From assembly GCF_030161555.1 (NCBI RefSeq), contig NZ_BSUK01000001.1, positions 2,480,001 through 2,544,000 on the forward strand: a DNA stretch of 64,000 bases, given 5' to 3'. The notes under the pieces are model-generated. The model did no database searches and had not been told where the DNA came from. It worked only from the letters and a program-made list of their open reading frames with translations. This DNA comes from Luteimicrobium album. GTDB lineage: Bacteria > Actinomycetota > Actinomycetes > Actinomycetales > Cellulomonadaceae. The position numbers and the translations under genes were made by a program. Positions 51,449-59,869 of this stretch are shown one piece after another. Every line of letters begins with the position of its first letter. Within the stretch, counting starts at the first letter, position 1.

Positions 51449-52465
51449 ATGGAATATCGGACCCTGGGCCACTCGGGCATCGTGGTGAGCGACCTCGCGT
51501 TCGGAGCGATGAACTTCGGCTATCCCGATGGGCCGACCGAGGATGCCGCAGCCGGGATGGTGCACAGGGCGCTGGACGCCGGCATCAACCTGGTCGACAC
51601 CGCTGACGTCTACACGCACGGCGAGTCGGAGCGGGTGGTGGGGCGTGCCATCAAGGGCCGGCGGGACGAGGTCGTGCTGGCCACGAAGTTCGGCCTCTCG
51701 ATGGGCGACCACCCGAACCAGGGCGGCGGCTCGGCGCTGTGGATCAGACAGGCGATCGAGGACAGCCTGCGCAGGCTCGACACCGATCGCATCGACCTCT
51801 ACCAGATGCACCGCCCGGACTACCGCACGGACGTCGCCGAGACGCTCGGCGTGCTCACCGATCTCGTCCGCGAGGGCAAGGTCCGCGCGATCGGATCGTC
51901 CACCTTTCCTGCCGAGCTCATCGTCTCGGCACAGTGGGCGGCGCGTGAGGGCGGTCTCCGCCCGTTCGTCACCGAGCAGCCGAGGTACTCGATCTTCAAC
52001 CGCCGCCCGGAGTCCCACGTGTTCCCGACCCTCCAGCGCTTCGGCATGGGAGTGCTGGTCTACGGACCGCTGTCGAGCGGATGGCTCTCCGGGCGGCCGA
52101 ACCCGGCCGAGGGCAGGCGTGCGGCTCTCGCACCTCAGGTGTTCGACCTCGACAGCGCCGGGAACCAGGCCAAGCTGCGGGCCGTCGACCAGCTGCGCGC
52201 CCTGGCTGACGACGCCGGGATCCGGATGCCCCACCTGGCACTGGCGTTCGCCCGCGCCCACCCCGCAGTCAGCACCGCCCTGATCGGTCCACGCACGCCC
52301 GAGCAGCTCGACGACCTGCTCGCGGGCGCCGACGTGGTGCTGAGCGGAGACGTCCTCGACCGGATCGACGAGATCGTCGCGCCGGGGGTCGAGCTGAATG
52401 TGGAGGACAACTACGACGCCGTCGTCCCGGCGATCGCGGACAAGCGCCTGCGCCGGCGGAGCTGA
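51449..52465 (+). CDS. Aldo/keto reductase
   Basis: NADPH-dependent carbonyl reductase of 338 residues with the TIM-barrel catalytic tetrad visible as Asp50, Tyr55, Lys80 and His121. MEYRTLGHSGIVVSDLAFGAMNFG is the typical start, GPLSSGWLSG and the cofactor-binding end STALIGPRTPEQLDDLLAG follow. Second gene of the TetR-linked operon. Together with the SDR it probably detoxifies aldehydes or ketones; the natural substrate is unknown. Confidence 0.93.
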   Translation: MEYRTLGHSGIVVSDLAFGAMNFGYPDGPTEDAAAGMVHRALDAGINLVDTADVYTHGESERVVGRAIKGRRDEVVLATKFGLSMGDHPNQGGGSALWIRQAIEDSLRRLDTDRIDLYQMHRPDYRTDVAETLGVLTDLVREGKVRAIGSSTFPAELIVSAQWAAREGGLRPFVTEQPRYSIFNRRPESHVFPTLQRFGMGVLVYGPLSSGWLSGRPNPAEGRRAALAPQVFDLDSAGNQAKLRAVDQLRALADDAGIRMPHLALAFARAHPAVSTALIGPRTPEQLDDLLAGADVVLSGDVLDRIDEIVAPGVELNVEDNYDAVVPAIADKRLRRRS

Positions 52466-52508
52466 TCGAGGGCAGACGTCGAGGGTCGTGAGGCCGGTCG
52501 TCTTCCCG

Positions 52509-52661
52509 TCACGAGGGGAGTCGGAGCAGGGATCGAAGCGTGGGACCGGAGTCCGTCTCCATCACGCGGGCCGACGCGACGAGGTCCGCCGTCAGTGCAG
52601 GGCCGTGGTCGGTGAGCGCCTGGTTGAAGCGGGCGACCACGTCGGCGGTGGTGCGGGTCAT
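52509..52661 (-). pseudogene. Short SnoaL/NTF2-like fragment
   Basis: A 50-codon frame starting at ATG 52661 behind GGAG. MTRTTADVVARFNQALTDHGPAL matches the N-terminal helix of SnoaL-like proteins, and ARVMETDSGPT resembles the next segment. It stops where about 80 further residues would be expected. SnoaL-like domains are often found beside ECF sigma factors, so this may be a decayed partner of the sigma gene downstream. It could also be spurious. Confidence 0.35.
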
Positions 52662-52706
52662 CTCGTGGCTCCGGGGGTCGACTGGGTGTGGGCGGGCGCC
52701 AGTGGG

Positions 52707-53957
52707 TCACCGCAGCGTGTCCCGGCGGCGGGTCAGGGCCGCGGACTCTGCCGTGTTGCCGGTGAGCCCGATGGCGCGGTCGTAGGCCGCGCGGGCCTCG
52801 GCGTCACGGCACAGGCGTCGCAGCAGGTCGGCGCGGGCCGCGTGGTACGGGTGGTAGTCGTCGAGGTCGGACCCGAGATGCTCGACGAGCGCCAGCGCGA
52901 CCTCCGGACCGTCGAGCTCCGCCACCGCGATGGCCCGGTTGAGCGCGACGACGGGCGAGGGGTCGAGCCGGGCGAGCTGGTCGTAGAGGGCGACGACCTG
53001 CGACCAGTCCGTGTCGCGCACGTCGCGGGCAGACGTGTGCACGGCGTTGATCGCCGCGAGGACCTGGTAGCGGCCGGGGGCGGTCCCGGCGGCCGCGGCG
53101 ACGAGACGTTCGCGGACCAGGCGGTGCCCCTCGGCGGTGAGCGCAGCGTCCCAGCGCGTGCGGTCCTGCTCGTCGAGCGTCACGAGCTCGCCGCCCTCGA
53201 CCCGGGCCTCGCGGCGCGCCTCGGTCAGCAGCATGAGCGCGAGCAGCCCGGCCACCTCGCCGTCGTCGGGCAGGAGCTCGCGGACCAGGCGGGCGAGGCG
53301 GACCGCCTCGGCCGTCAGGTCCTGCCGCACCGGGTCGGTGCCGGGCCCGCTCGCCAGGTAGCCCTCGTTGAACACCAGGTAGAGCACGGCGAGGACGCCG
53401 GACAGCCGGGCCGGGAGGTCGTCGGCCGACGGCACGCGGTAGGGGATGCGCGCGGCCTTGATCTTGGCCTTGGCGCGCGTGATGCGCTGCCCGATCGCGG
53501 ACTCCTGTGAGAGGAAGGCGCGGGCGATCTCGGGGACCGTCAGCCCACCGACGAGGCGCAGGGTGAGCGCGACCCGGCTCGGCATCGCCAGCGCCGGGTG
53601 GCAGCAGGTGAAGATCAGCCGCAGCCGGTCGTCGTCGACGAGGCCGAGCGGCTCGGGCGGCGTGTCGTCGTGCAGCATCCGAGCCTCCCGGTGCCTCGCG
53701 TCACGCTGGTTCTCGCGTCGGAGCCTGTCGACGGCCTTGCGCTGCGCCGTCGTCGTGAGCCACGCGGCGGGGTTGCGGGGCACGCCGTCGGTGGGCCAGC
53801 GCGCGACGGCCGTCGCGAACGCCTCGGCCGCAGCCTCTTCGGCGACGTCGAGGTTGCCGAAGCGGCGTGCGAGGGAGCCGACCAGCCGGGCCCACTCGTC
53901 GCGGTGGGCCCGGGCGACCGCCTCCACGGTCTCGTTCACGGGAACGGCGCCGTTCAC
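52707..53957 (-). CDS. ECF sigma factor with C-terminal TPR-like extension (ECF42 type)
   Basis: RNA polymerase sigma-70-family factor of 416 residues. Region 2 is in HRDEWARLVGSLARRFGNLDVAEEAAAEAFATAVARWP with NPAAWLTTTAQRKAVDRLRR. Region 4 is in LTLRLVGGLTVPEIARAFLSQESAIGQRITRAKAKI. A long helical extension (YLVFNEGYLASGP to YDRAIGLTGNTAESAAL) replaces an anti-sigma factor in the ECF42 group. GTG 53957 overlaps the stop of the DGPF gene (GTGA). ECF42 factors are defined by this extension and by DGPF neighbours, both present here. Confidence 0.9.
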   Translation of the reverse strand: MNGAVPVNETVEAVARAHRDEWARLVGSLARRFGNLDVAEEAAAEAFATAVARWPTDGVPRNPAAWLTTTAQRKAVDRLRRENQRDARHREARMLHDDTPPEPLGLVDDDRLRLIFTCCHPALAMPSRVALTLRLVGGLTVPEIARAFLSQESAIGQRITRAKAKIKAARIPYRVPSADDLPARLSGVLAVLYLVFNEGYLASGPGTDPVRQDLTAEAVRLARLVRELLPDDGEVAGLLALMLLTEARREARVEGGELVTLDEQDRTRWDAALTAEGHRLVRERLVAAAAGTAPGRYQVLAAINAVHTSARDVRDTDWSQVVALYDQLARLDPSPVVALNRAIAVAELDGPEVALALVEHLGSDLDDYHPYHAARADLLRRLCRDAEARAAYDRAIGLTGNTAESAALTRRRDTLR

Positions 53958-54286
53958 AGGAACGGCCGCACCTCGATCTTCCGGGCGCAGACCTTCGACG
54001 CCTCGGCCGCGAGCGCGAGCGCCACGTCGAGGTCCGGGGCTTCCCAGATCCACACTCCGGCGAGGAACTCCTTCGACTCCACGAACGGTCCGTCGGTGAG
54101 CATCGGCTCGTCGCCCCGGTTGTCGACGACGGTCGCCGCGTCGGTGTCCGCGAGGCCGCCCGCGAACACCCAGTGGCCGTCGGCGATGAGCCGTTCGTTG
54201 AACGCGCTGATGAGGGGCTCGCGGTCGTCGCGGCCGGGGTTGGTCTTGTCGTCGATCACGGAAACCAGGTACTGCATCGAAGTCAT
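53954..54286 (-). CDS. YCII-related DGPF-domain protein
   Basis: Small protein of 110 residues. QYLVSVIDDKTN begins the YCII fold, HWVFAGGLADTDAATVVDNRGDEPMLTDGPFVESKEFLAGVWIWE contains the DGPF motif, and it ends IEVRPFL. DGPF proteins are nearly always encoded next to ECF42 sigma factors and are thought to modulate them. Coupled by overlap to the sigma gene downstream and preceded by the DHFR-like gene. Confidence 0.93.
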   Translation of the reverse strand: MTSMQYLVSVIDDKTNPGRDDREPLISAFNERLIADGHWVFAGGLADTDAATVVDNRGDEPMLTDGPFVESKEFLAGVWIWEAPDLDVALALAAEASKVCARKIEVRPFL

Positions 54287-54327
54287 CTCCTCGGGTGGCG
54301 AGCCTGTGTGGTGGGGGCGGTCGCGGA

Positions 54328-54936
54328 TCAGGCGGTGGCGTAGTGCGGGCGCCCGGCGGGTCGGTAGACCTGGATCGTCACGCCCTTCGAGTCGACCCGC
54401 GACTCCAGGAGGTCGAGCGCGCGGTCGGGGCCGTTCTCGGGGAACAGCCTGCCGCCCTGGCCCAGGACCACCGGGACCGTGATCAGCGTCAGCTCATCGA
54501 CGAGGTCGTGCTCCAGCAGCCACCGGACCAGGGCGCCGCTGCCGTGGACCTGCAGCTCGCCGTCGGGCGCGGCCTTGAGCTCACGGACGGCATCCGCGAG
54601 GTCGCCGTCGAGAACCGTCGTGCGGGCCCAGGCCGGTGCGCCGAGCGTCGTCGAGGCGACGTACCTGGGCGCCTGCTCGAGGGCGACGCCGATGGGGTGG
54701 GCGCGCATCGCGTCGACCGTGCCCCACGAGCCGGCGAACAGCTCGTAGGTGCGCCGGCCGAACAGGAAGGCCGCAGCGCGCTCGTAGGTCTCGGTGATCA
54801 GGTCGCGGGTCGAGTCGTCGCCCGCACCGAGCGCCCAGCCGCCCCGCGTGAACCCGTTCCTGCGGTCGTCGGACGTGGCGCCGTTGCCCTGCATCACCCC
54901 GTCGAGGGTCACCTGGGTCATGGTCGTCAGCTTCAT
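54328..54936 (-). CDS. Dihydrofolate reductase family (RibD C-terminal-like) protein
   Basis: NADPH-binding reductase-like protein of 202 residues. TTMTQVTLDGVMQGNG, GFTRGGWAL, FLFGRRTYELFAGSWG, RYVASTTL, ELQVHGSGALVRWLLEHDLVDELTLITVPVVLGQGGRLFPEN are the marks of the YwjB/RibD-C group; it is not a housekeeping folA. ATG 54936 follows GGAG. First gene of the DHFR-like - DGPF - ECF42 operon, where such reductases often occur as sigma targets. Confidence 0.92.
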   Translation of the reverse strand: MKLTTMTQVTLDGVMQGNGATSDDRRNGFTRGGWALGAGDDSTRDLITETYERAAAFLFGRRTYELFAGSWGTVDAMRAHPIGVALEQAPRYVASTTLGAPAWARTTVLDGDLADAVRELKAAPDGELQVHGSGALVRWLLEHDLVDELTLITVPVVLGQGGRLFPENGPDRALDLLESRVDSKGVTIQVYRPAGRPHYATA

Positions 54937-55148
54937 GGTCGGGACTCCTCCGGCTCGGCGCCGCCTCCGGTGAGGCGGCCTCACCCTTTCCACGAAGAGC
55001 ACCACGCCGATCCGACACCTCAGCTCGGACGAATCTGCTCACCCTGGTCGGCCGTGAGGCCGATCGTGGGCGGATCGCACCGGCACGGGCGGCGTCCGCC
55101 GGTCACTGACTACGGTGGTGGAGCAGGACTCGAGCGGAAGTGGGCGCC

Positions 55149-55565
55149 GTGGTAACCCGTCACACCGTGCGGACACCGGAGCCGTACCGGGCAGGCGGAG
55201 AGCTCGACGCCGACGACCTGGAGTCGCCGCTGGTGCTTCGGCTGGCGCTGCTGAGATCCCGTCCTCCGGATCCGGTGGAGCTGTCGGTCGCGCGTCTGCA
55301 CCGCGCGGAGGAGACGTCGCACCGTCGGCGCATCAAGGTTGCCGAGTGGAAGGACATGCCCGTCGCGCCGCCGCCGACGGGGCTGGAGGTCGTGGTGCGT
55401 GAGCTGCTCGGCGACCGGCTCGACACCGCGGCGGTGCTGACGGAGCTGCATCGGCTCGAGGTGCGGCACCAGCTTGCGTCCGGGAGCAAGTTCGCGGCGT
55501 TCTCGCAGGTGGATGGCCTCCTGGGGCTCGACCTGTGCGGTCTGGTCGGCAAGCTCCGGCGGTAG
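55149..55565 (+). CDS. Hypothetical protein
   Basis: Protein of 138 residues starting at GTG 55149 (GGAAG upstream; a TACGGT -10 box about 30 bp upstream). Strong G/C third positions support it over the overlapping minus-strand frame. It is all-helical in appearance ([76 protein letters not shown]). No family, signal or membrane segment recognised. It precedes the methionine sulfoxide reductase operon. Confidence 0.65.
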   Translation: MVTRHTVRTPEPYRAGGELDADDLESPLVLRLALLRSRPPDPVELSVARLHRAEETSHRRRIKVAEWKDMPVAPPPTGLEVVVRELLGDRLDTAAVLTELHRLEVRHQLASGSKFAAFSQVDGLLGLDLCGLVGKLRR

Positions 55566-55652
55566 TCGGTGAGCTCGGGACCAATCCCAGGGCGCACGGT
55601 GTTGGAAGGAACGACGCCGCAGCCAGCGACGTCGGAACGAAGGAGAAAGAAC

Positions 55653-56131
55653 GTGTCGAACGACTACAGCAAGTCTCCCGGGGCGCTGAGCCACCTCACC
55701 CGGCGGCAGCGTCACGTCACGCAGGACGGCGGCACCGAGCCTGCCTTCCGCAACGAGTACTGGGACAACCACGAGCCCGGGATCTACGTGGACGTGGTGT
55801 CCGGTCAGCCCTGTTCTCGTCCACCGACAAGTACGACAGCGGCACCGGCTGGCCCAGCTTCACCCGGCCGATCGCCGAGGACGCGGTGACCACGTCGACG
55901 GACTCGTCCTTCTGGATGGTCCGGACCGAGGTGCGCTCCGCGGGCGCGGGCAGCCACCTCGGCCACCTGTTCGACGACGGCCCGGTCGCCGCCGGCGGGC
56001 AGCGGTACTGCATGAACTCGGCCGCGTTGAGGTTCGTCCCCGCGTCCGAGCTGGAGGAGCAGGGCTACGGTCGGTACCGGGCGCTGTTCGAGTCACCCGA
56101 GAGCCCGAGCACCAAGGAGAAGGCGTCATGA
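55653..56131 (+). CDS. msrB: Peptide-methionine (R)-S-oxide reductase (frameshift at 55809-55811)
   Basis: Repairs R-methionine sulfoxide in proteins. GTG 55653 follows AAGGAG. The first frame gives [42 protein letters not shown]. One C restored in CCC 55809-55811 continues [21 protein letters not shown], the family signature, then [12 protein letters not shown] and the catalytic cysteine in [13 protein letters not shown]. About 159 residues. It ends in an ATGA overlap with msrA, giving a bipartite repair operon. The zinc-binding CxxC pairs of some MsrB forms are absent. Confidence 0.9.
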
Positions 56132-56682
56132 CCAGCGGAATCAACGACACCGGCGAGATCACCCGTGAGCCGGGGACCGAGACGGCCGTCCTGGCGGGCG
56201 GCTGCTTCTGGGGCCTCGAGGACCTGATCCGGCGCCAGCCCGGCGTCGAGAAGGTGCGCGTCGGCTACACGGGCGGGCAGAACGACCACGCCACCTACCG
56301 CAAGCACCCGGGCCACGCGGAGGCCGTCGAGATCGTCTTCGACCCGACGCAGACGACCTACCGTGACCTGCTCGCGTTCTTCTTCCAGGTCCACGACCCG
56401 TCGACGCTGGACCGGCAGGGCAACGACGTCGGGACGAGCTACCGCTCGGCGATCTTCCCGCTCACGCCCGAGCAGGAGCGGGTCGCGCGGGACACCATCG
56501 CGGACGTCGACGCCTCCGGCCTGTGGCCGGGCAAGGCCGTGACCACGATCGAGCCCGCCGGGCCGTTCTGGGAGGCCGAGCCGGAGCACCAGGACTACCT
56601 GCTCAAGTACCCGAACGGGTACACGTGCCACTTCGTGCGCCCGGGCTGGGTGCTGCCGAAGCGCGAGCAGGCGTCGGCCTGA
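56128..56682 (+). CDS. msrA: Peptide-methionine (S)-S-oxide reductase
   Basis: Reduces S-methionine sulfoxide; 184 residues. The active site [10 protein letters not shown] holds Cys26. [35 protein letters not shown] and [34 protein letters not shown] are classic MsrA segments, and [19 protein letters not shown] is the C-terminal region. There is no late recycling cysteine pair, though a cysteine remains in YTCHF. ATG overlaps the msrB stop. Followed by a long hairpin. Confidence 0.96.
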   Translation: MTSGINDTGEITREPGTETAVLAGGCFWGLEDLIRRQPGVEKVRVGYTGGQNDHATYRKHPGHAEAVEIVFDPTQTTYRDLLAFFFQVHDPSTLDRQGNDVGTSYRSAIFPLTPEQERVARDTIADVDASGLWPGKAVTTIEPAGPFWEAEPEHQDYLLKYPNGYTCHFVRPGWVLPKREQASA

Positions 56683-56686
56683 GGTA

Positions 56687-56739
56687 ACGGCCGCCGGTCG
56701 GCGGGGACTCGTCCGGGTCCTCCGCCGGCTGGCGGCCGT
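56687..56739. terminator. Bidirectional terminator between msrA and the YdeI-like gene
   Basis: Long interrupted stem: ACGGCCGCC pairs with GGCGGCCGT, CGGCGG with CCGCCG, GGAC with GTCC. It starts 4 bp after the msrA stop and lies before the convergent gene. Confidence 0.7.
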
Positions 56740-56763
56740 TCGTCGATCGGCCCCTGTCGGCGG

Positions 56764-57219
56764 TCAGTCCGGGGCCGTCGTCCCGGTGCCCGCGAGCCCT
56801 TCGACGAGCGCCGCGACCCGCTTCGCGCGGGTCTCCGGCCGCTTCGCCTGCTCGACGACGCGCACGTGCTGCTTCCGCTGGCTCACCGTCAGCCGGTCGA
56901 ACGCCGCCCGTGCCGCCGGCGCCGCATCGAGGGCCGCGGCGACGTCGTCGGGCTCGGTGACCGTGACGGGCTCGTCGTCGAGCTCGAGGCCTACCGTGAC
57001 CTCGTCGCCCACGGCGACCCCCGCCGCCGCGCGGTTGGCGTTGCTCAGGCCGATCAGGTCGCGCCCGCGCAGGATCGCGACGCGGGTGCGCCACGTGTGC
57101 CCGCCCAGCGTGACGACGACGCGTGGCCGCTTCCCGCCGCCCAGCGACTCGACGACGCCCGGCGGGATCTCGAGGCCGTGCATCGGCTCCGGCGGTTCGA
57201 CGGTGCTGCGGAACTCCAT
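56764..57219 (-). CDS. DUF1905/YdeI-like protein
   Basis: Protein of 151 residues. The N-terminal beta-barrel part (FRSTVEPPEPMHGLEIPPGVVESLGGGKRPRVVVTLGGHTWRTRVAIL) is DUF1905; the C-terminal FDRLTVSQRKQHVRVVEQAKRPETRAKRVAALVEGL is the YdeI/OmpD-associated helical segment. Strong GAGGAG site before ATG 57219. It follows the TetR gene on the minus strand with a 31-bp gap and may be co-transcribed. Biochemical function is not established for the family. Confidence 0.88.
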   Translation of the reverse strand: MEFRSTVEPPEPMHGLEIPPGVVESLGGGKRPRVVVTLGGHTWRTRVAILRGRDLIGLSNANRAAAGVAVGDEVTVGLELDDEPVTVTEPDDVAAALDAAPAARAAFDRLTVSQRKQHVRVVEQAKRPETRAKRVAALVEGLAGTGTTAPD

Positions 57220-57250
57220 GCGGGTCTCCTCTCGTCGGTGCTGCGCTGGT

Positions 57251-57823
57251 TCAGCCCAGGGTGGCCGCCGCGACGCGCAGCTCCTCGAGCGCCTCGGTCG
57301 CGAGCGTGCCGAAGTCCTGCTCGTCGTCCGCAGCGACCCAGGTCGCGTACGCCTCCTTGAACGCGAGCATGCCGAGCTCGGCCGCGAGGTCGGCGGTGCG
57401 GCGGTCGACGCCGCGGGTGCGCAGTGCGTCGGCGGCCGCGGCGGCGAGCCCGACCCGCTTGAGCTGGTCGCGCTGCTGGAGCTCGGCGCTCGCCGCGATG
57501 ACGGCCTGGAGCTGCGGGCCGAAGGCGCGGTTCGCGGGACCCATCGCCTGCGCGGCGCTGAGGAGGCCTGCCTGGACCGCGTCGAGCGGCCCGGCGTCGT
57601 CGGGCGCGGAGGCGATCCCCTCGACGAGCAGCCGGGACAGCGTCTCCTGGCCGGCCGCGAGGACGTCGCGCTTGTCGGGGAAGTGGCGGAAGAACGTGCT
57701 GCGGGTGAGCCCGGCGCGCTCGACGATCTGCGCGACGGTCGTCTCGTCGTACCCCTGCTCGTTGAACAGGTGCAGCGCCGCCACGACGAGGCGTTCACGG
57801 GCGTCGGGCTCCCAGCGTGGCAT
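57251..57823 (-). CDS. TetR family transcriptional regulator
   Basis: Repressor of 190 residues. HTH: ARERLVVAALHLFNEQGYDETTVAQIVERAGLTRSTFFRHFPDKRDVLAAGQE, with the RHFPDK turn typical of actinobacterial TetR proteins. The C-terminal domain (AYATWVAADDEQDFGTLATEALEELR) is of the type paired with SDR genes. Two near-identical operator palindromes lie between it and the divergent SDR gene. Confidence 0.93.
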   Translation of the reverse strand: MPRWEPDARERLVVAALHLFNEQGYDETTVAQIVERAGLTRSTFFRHFPDKRDVLAAGQETLSRLLVEGIASAPDDAGPLDAVQAGLLSAAQAMGPANRAFGPQLQAVIAASAELQQRDQLKRVGLAAAAADALRTRGVDRRTADLAAELGMLAFKEAYATWVAADDEQDFGTLATEALEELRVAAATLG

Positions 57824-57837
57824 GGCCCCATCCTAGT

Positions 57838-57889
57838 GACGAGACAAAGGTCCCGTCTCTTGCTACCGTGATGAGACACAAGTCCCATC
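57838..57889. promoter_or_regulatory. Two TetR operators in the TetR/SDR divergent promoter
   Basis: Sites GACGAGACAAAGGTCCCGTC (57838-57857) and GATGAGACACAAGTCCCATC (57870-57889) share one architecture: GAyG-A-GAC-N4-GTC-C-CrTC. Centres are 32 bp apart, three helical turns. Outer CCTAGTGA/TCACTAGG arms bracket the pair. One site would cover each divergent promoter. Confidence 0.75.
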
Positions 57890-57902
57890 ACTAGGAGCAG
57901 TC

Positions 57903-58783
57903 ATGCGCGTCTTCGTCACCGGGGCCAGCGGCGGCATCGGTTCCGCCGTCCTTCCCGAGCTCCTCTCGGCCGGGCACACGGTCGTCGGCCTCGCCCGCTC
58001 GGACGCGGCTGCGTCCCGGGTCGCCGCGCTCGGGGCCGAGCCGCTGCGGGGCGACCTCACCACCCTCGACGCTCTGCGCGCCGCGGCGACCGCCGCCGAC
58101 GGCGTCGTGCACCTTGCGTTCAGCAACGACTTCACGCGCGTCGCCGAGGGGATCGCTGAGGAGCGTGCCGCGGTCGAGGCGCTCGGATCCGCTCTCGAGG
58201 ACACCGACAAGCCTCTGGTGTTCGCATCGGGGACGCCCGCCGTCCCCGGCCGGCCCAGCACCGAGGACGACCCGACCCCGGCCGAGGGACCGATGGCCGA
58301 GCGTGCCCGCACCGCCCAGATCGTGCTAGCGCTCCAGGAACGTGGCGTGCGGCCCGCCGCCGTCCGGCTACCGCGTTCGGTGCACCTGCGCGGCTCGGCC
58401 TACGGCTTTGCGGGCATGCTGATCGCCGCGGCGCGGCGTATCGGTGTCTCCGGCTATGTCGGCGACGGCAGCCAGCGGTGGCCCGCGGTCAACCGCCTCG
58501 ACGCGGCGCGCCTCTTCCGGCTCGTGCTCGAACAGGCCGAGCCCGGTGACATCGCGCACGCCGTCGCGGACGAGGGTGAGATGATGCTCGCCATCGCGAC
58601 GGCGATCGGCGACGCACTCGACCTGCCGGGGAGCCCGTGCCCGCGGAGAGCTTCGGCTTCCTCGGGGCGGTCTTCGCGGTGGACCAGCCGTCGTCGAGCA
58701 CGCTCACCCGCGAGCGGTTCGGCTGGGAGCCGACCCATCCGAGCCTGCTCGAGGACCTCGCAGCCGGCGGCTACCCGGGCTGA
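57903..58783 (+). CDS. NAD-dependent epimerase/SDR family oxidoreductase (frameshift at 58628-58631)
   Basis: Extended-SDR protein of about 293 residues. MRVFVTGASGGIGSAVLPELLSAGHTVVGLARSD is the cofactor fold, HLAFSNDFTRV and VFASGTPAVPGRPSTEDD follow, then RGVRPAAVRLPRSVHLRG and VGDGSQRWPAVNRLDAARLFRLVLE, as in actinobacterial SDRs next to TetR genes. The frame is lost at GGGG 58628-58631. One base restores ESFGFLGAVFAVDQPSSSTLTRERFGWEPTHPSLLEDL and a TGA at 58781. Probable target of the divergent TetR. Confidence 0.87.
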
Positions 58784-58811
58784 CCGCCGCGCGCCGCCGG
58801 AGTCGCGCACC

Positions 58812-58817
58812 TAGCGT
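58812..58817 (+). promoter_or_regulatory. -10 box TAGCGT, leaderless promoter
   Basis: TAGCGT ends 6 bp before ATG 58824. Confidence 0.4.
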
Positions 58818-58823
58818 GGCGCC

Positions 58824-59869
58824 ATGGACGACGAGCAGGCGGGTTGGCGGCCGGACATCCTCGGTGACGGCTTCGAGCAGCGCACGCTGACGCTGGGTGA
58901 GGACGACGAGGGCGAGCTCGTCGCGACCCTCGTGCGCTTCGTCCCCGACCTGTCAGGGCCTGGTGCCGGTGTACGGCCACCAGCTTCTGACGGGTCGCGC
59001 GCGGGTGCCGACGTGCTGTACGTGCATGGTTGGTCCGACTACTTCTTCCAGGTCGAGCACGCCCGCTTCTGGCACGACCGCGGCGCCCGCTTCTACGCCC
59101 TCGACCTGCGCAAGTACGGCCGCAGCCTGCGCCCCGGCCAGACGCCGGGCTTCACCACCGACCTGCGGCACTACTTCCGCGACGTCGAGGCGGCGCTCGC
59201 GGTCATGGGCCACGGGATCCTGCCCGACGAGCGCTCGCGCGAGGACCGCCCGCTCGTGCTCGTCGGCCACTCGACGGGCGGGCTGACGCTGAGCCTGTGG
59301 GCCGCGGCGTTCCCCGGACGCGCGACGGCGCTCGTCCTCAACAGCCCGTGGCTCGAGTTCCAGGCGGGCGCGACGGGCCGCGCCGTCGTGGCGCCCGCGC
59401 TCGGCCTGCGCTCGCGGCTGCAGCCCCGCGGACGCATGGTCACCGTCGACCTCGGCTTCTACACGCGTACCGTGTCGAGCCGGTTCGAGGGGAGTGGGAC
59501 TACGACGACGCCTGGCGGCCCGAGCACGGGTTCGCGCTGCACCCCGGCTGGCTGGACGCCGTCTTCCGTGCCCAGGCCGACGTCGCCCGCGGGCTCGGGC
59601 TCGACCTCCCCGTGCTCGTCCTGCTCTCGGCGCGCTCGACGCTGCTCCCGGTCTGGTCGGACGCGATGCGGTCGTCGGACACCGCGCTCGACGTTGGGCG
59701 CGTCGCGGTCCGCGCCGTGCAGCTCGGCTCGCACGTGACCCTCGCGCGGATCGAGGGCGCCCTGCACGACGTCGTCCTCTCGGCTCCCGAGGTCCGCGCG
59801 CACGCGTACCGGGTGCTCGGGCGTTGGGCGGACGCGTACGGGAGTCAGTCCTCGGCGCGGCGGCGGTAG
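58824..59869 (+). CDS. Alpha/beta hydrolase (lysophospholipase-like) with a palindromic repeat inside the gene (frameshift at 59488-59491)
   Basis: Hydrolase of about 348 residues after repair. DVLYVHGWSDYFFQVEHARFW is the oxyanion region, FYALDLRKYGRSL follows, the nucleophile is in VLVGHSTGGLTLSL, and VLNSPWLEFQ comes next. One G restored at GGGG 59488-59491 joins EWDYDDAWRPEHGFALHPGWLDAV, LPVLVLLSARSTLLPVWSDAM, and GSHVTLARIEGALHDVVLSAPEVR with the catalytic histidine. Residues about 43-57 (LSGPGAGVRPPASDG) are encoded by copy 4 of the 41-bp palindrome, in a loop before the first core strand. The 3' end overlaps the convergent MarR gene by 25 bp. Confidence 0.85.
58951..58991 (+). repeat. 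41-bp palindromic repeat, copy 4 (inside a hydrolase gene)
   Basis: Begins TGTCAGGGCCTGGTG, centre GTGTAC, ends CACCAGCTTCTGAC, then GGGTCGCG. Same length, orientation and tail as the intergenic copies. It preserves the reading frame around it. Confidence 0.65.

Noticed and set aside
55110-55772. Minus-strand gene of 220 codons over the hypothetical gene and msrB start
   Set aside because: It covers the msrB ribosome site and start antisense and lacks third-position bias; the plus-strand frame 55149-55565 is better supported.
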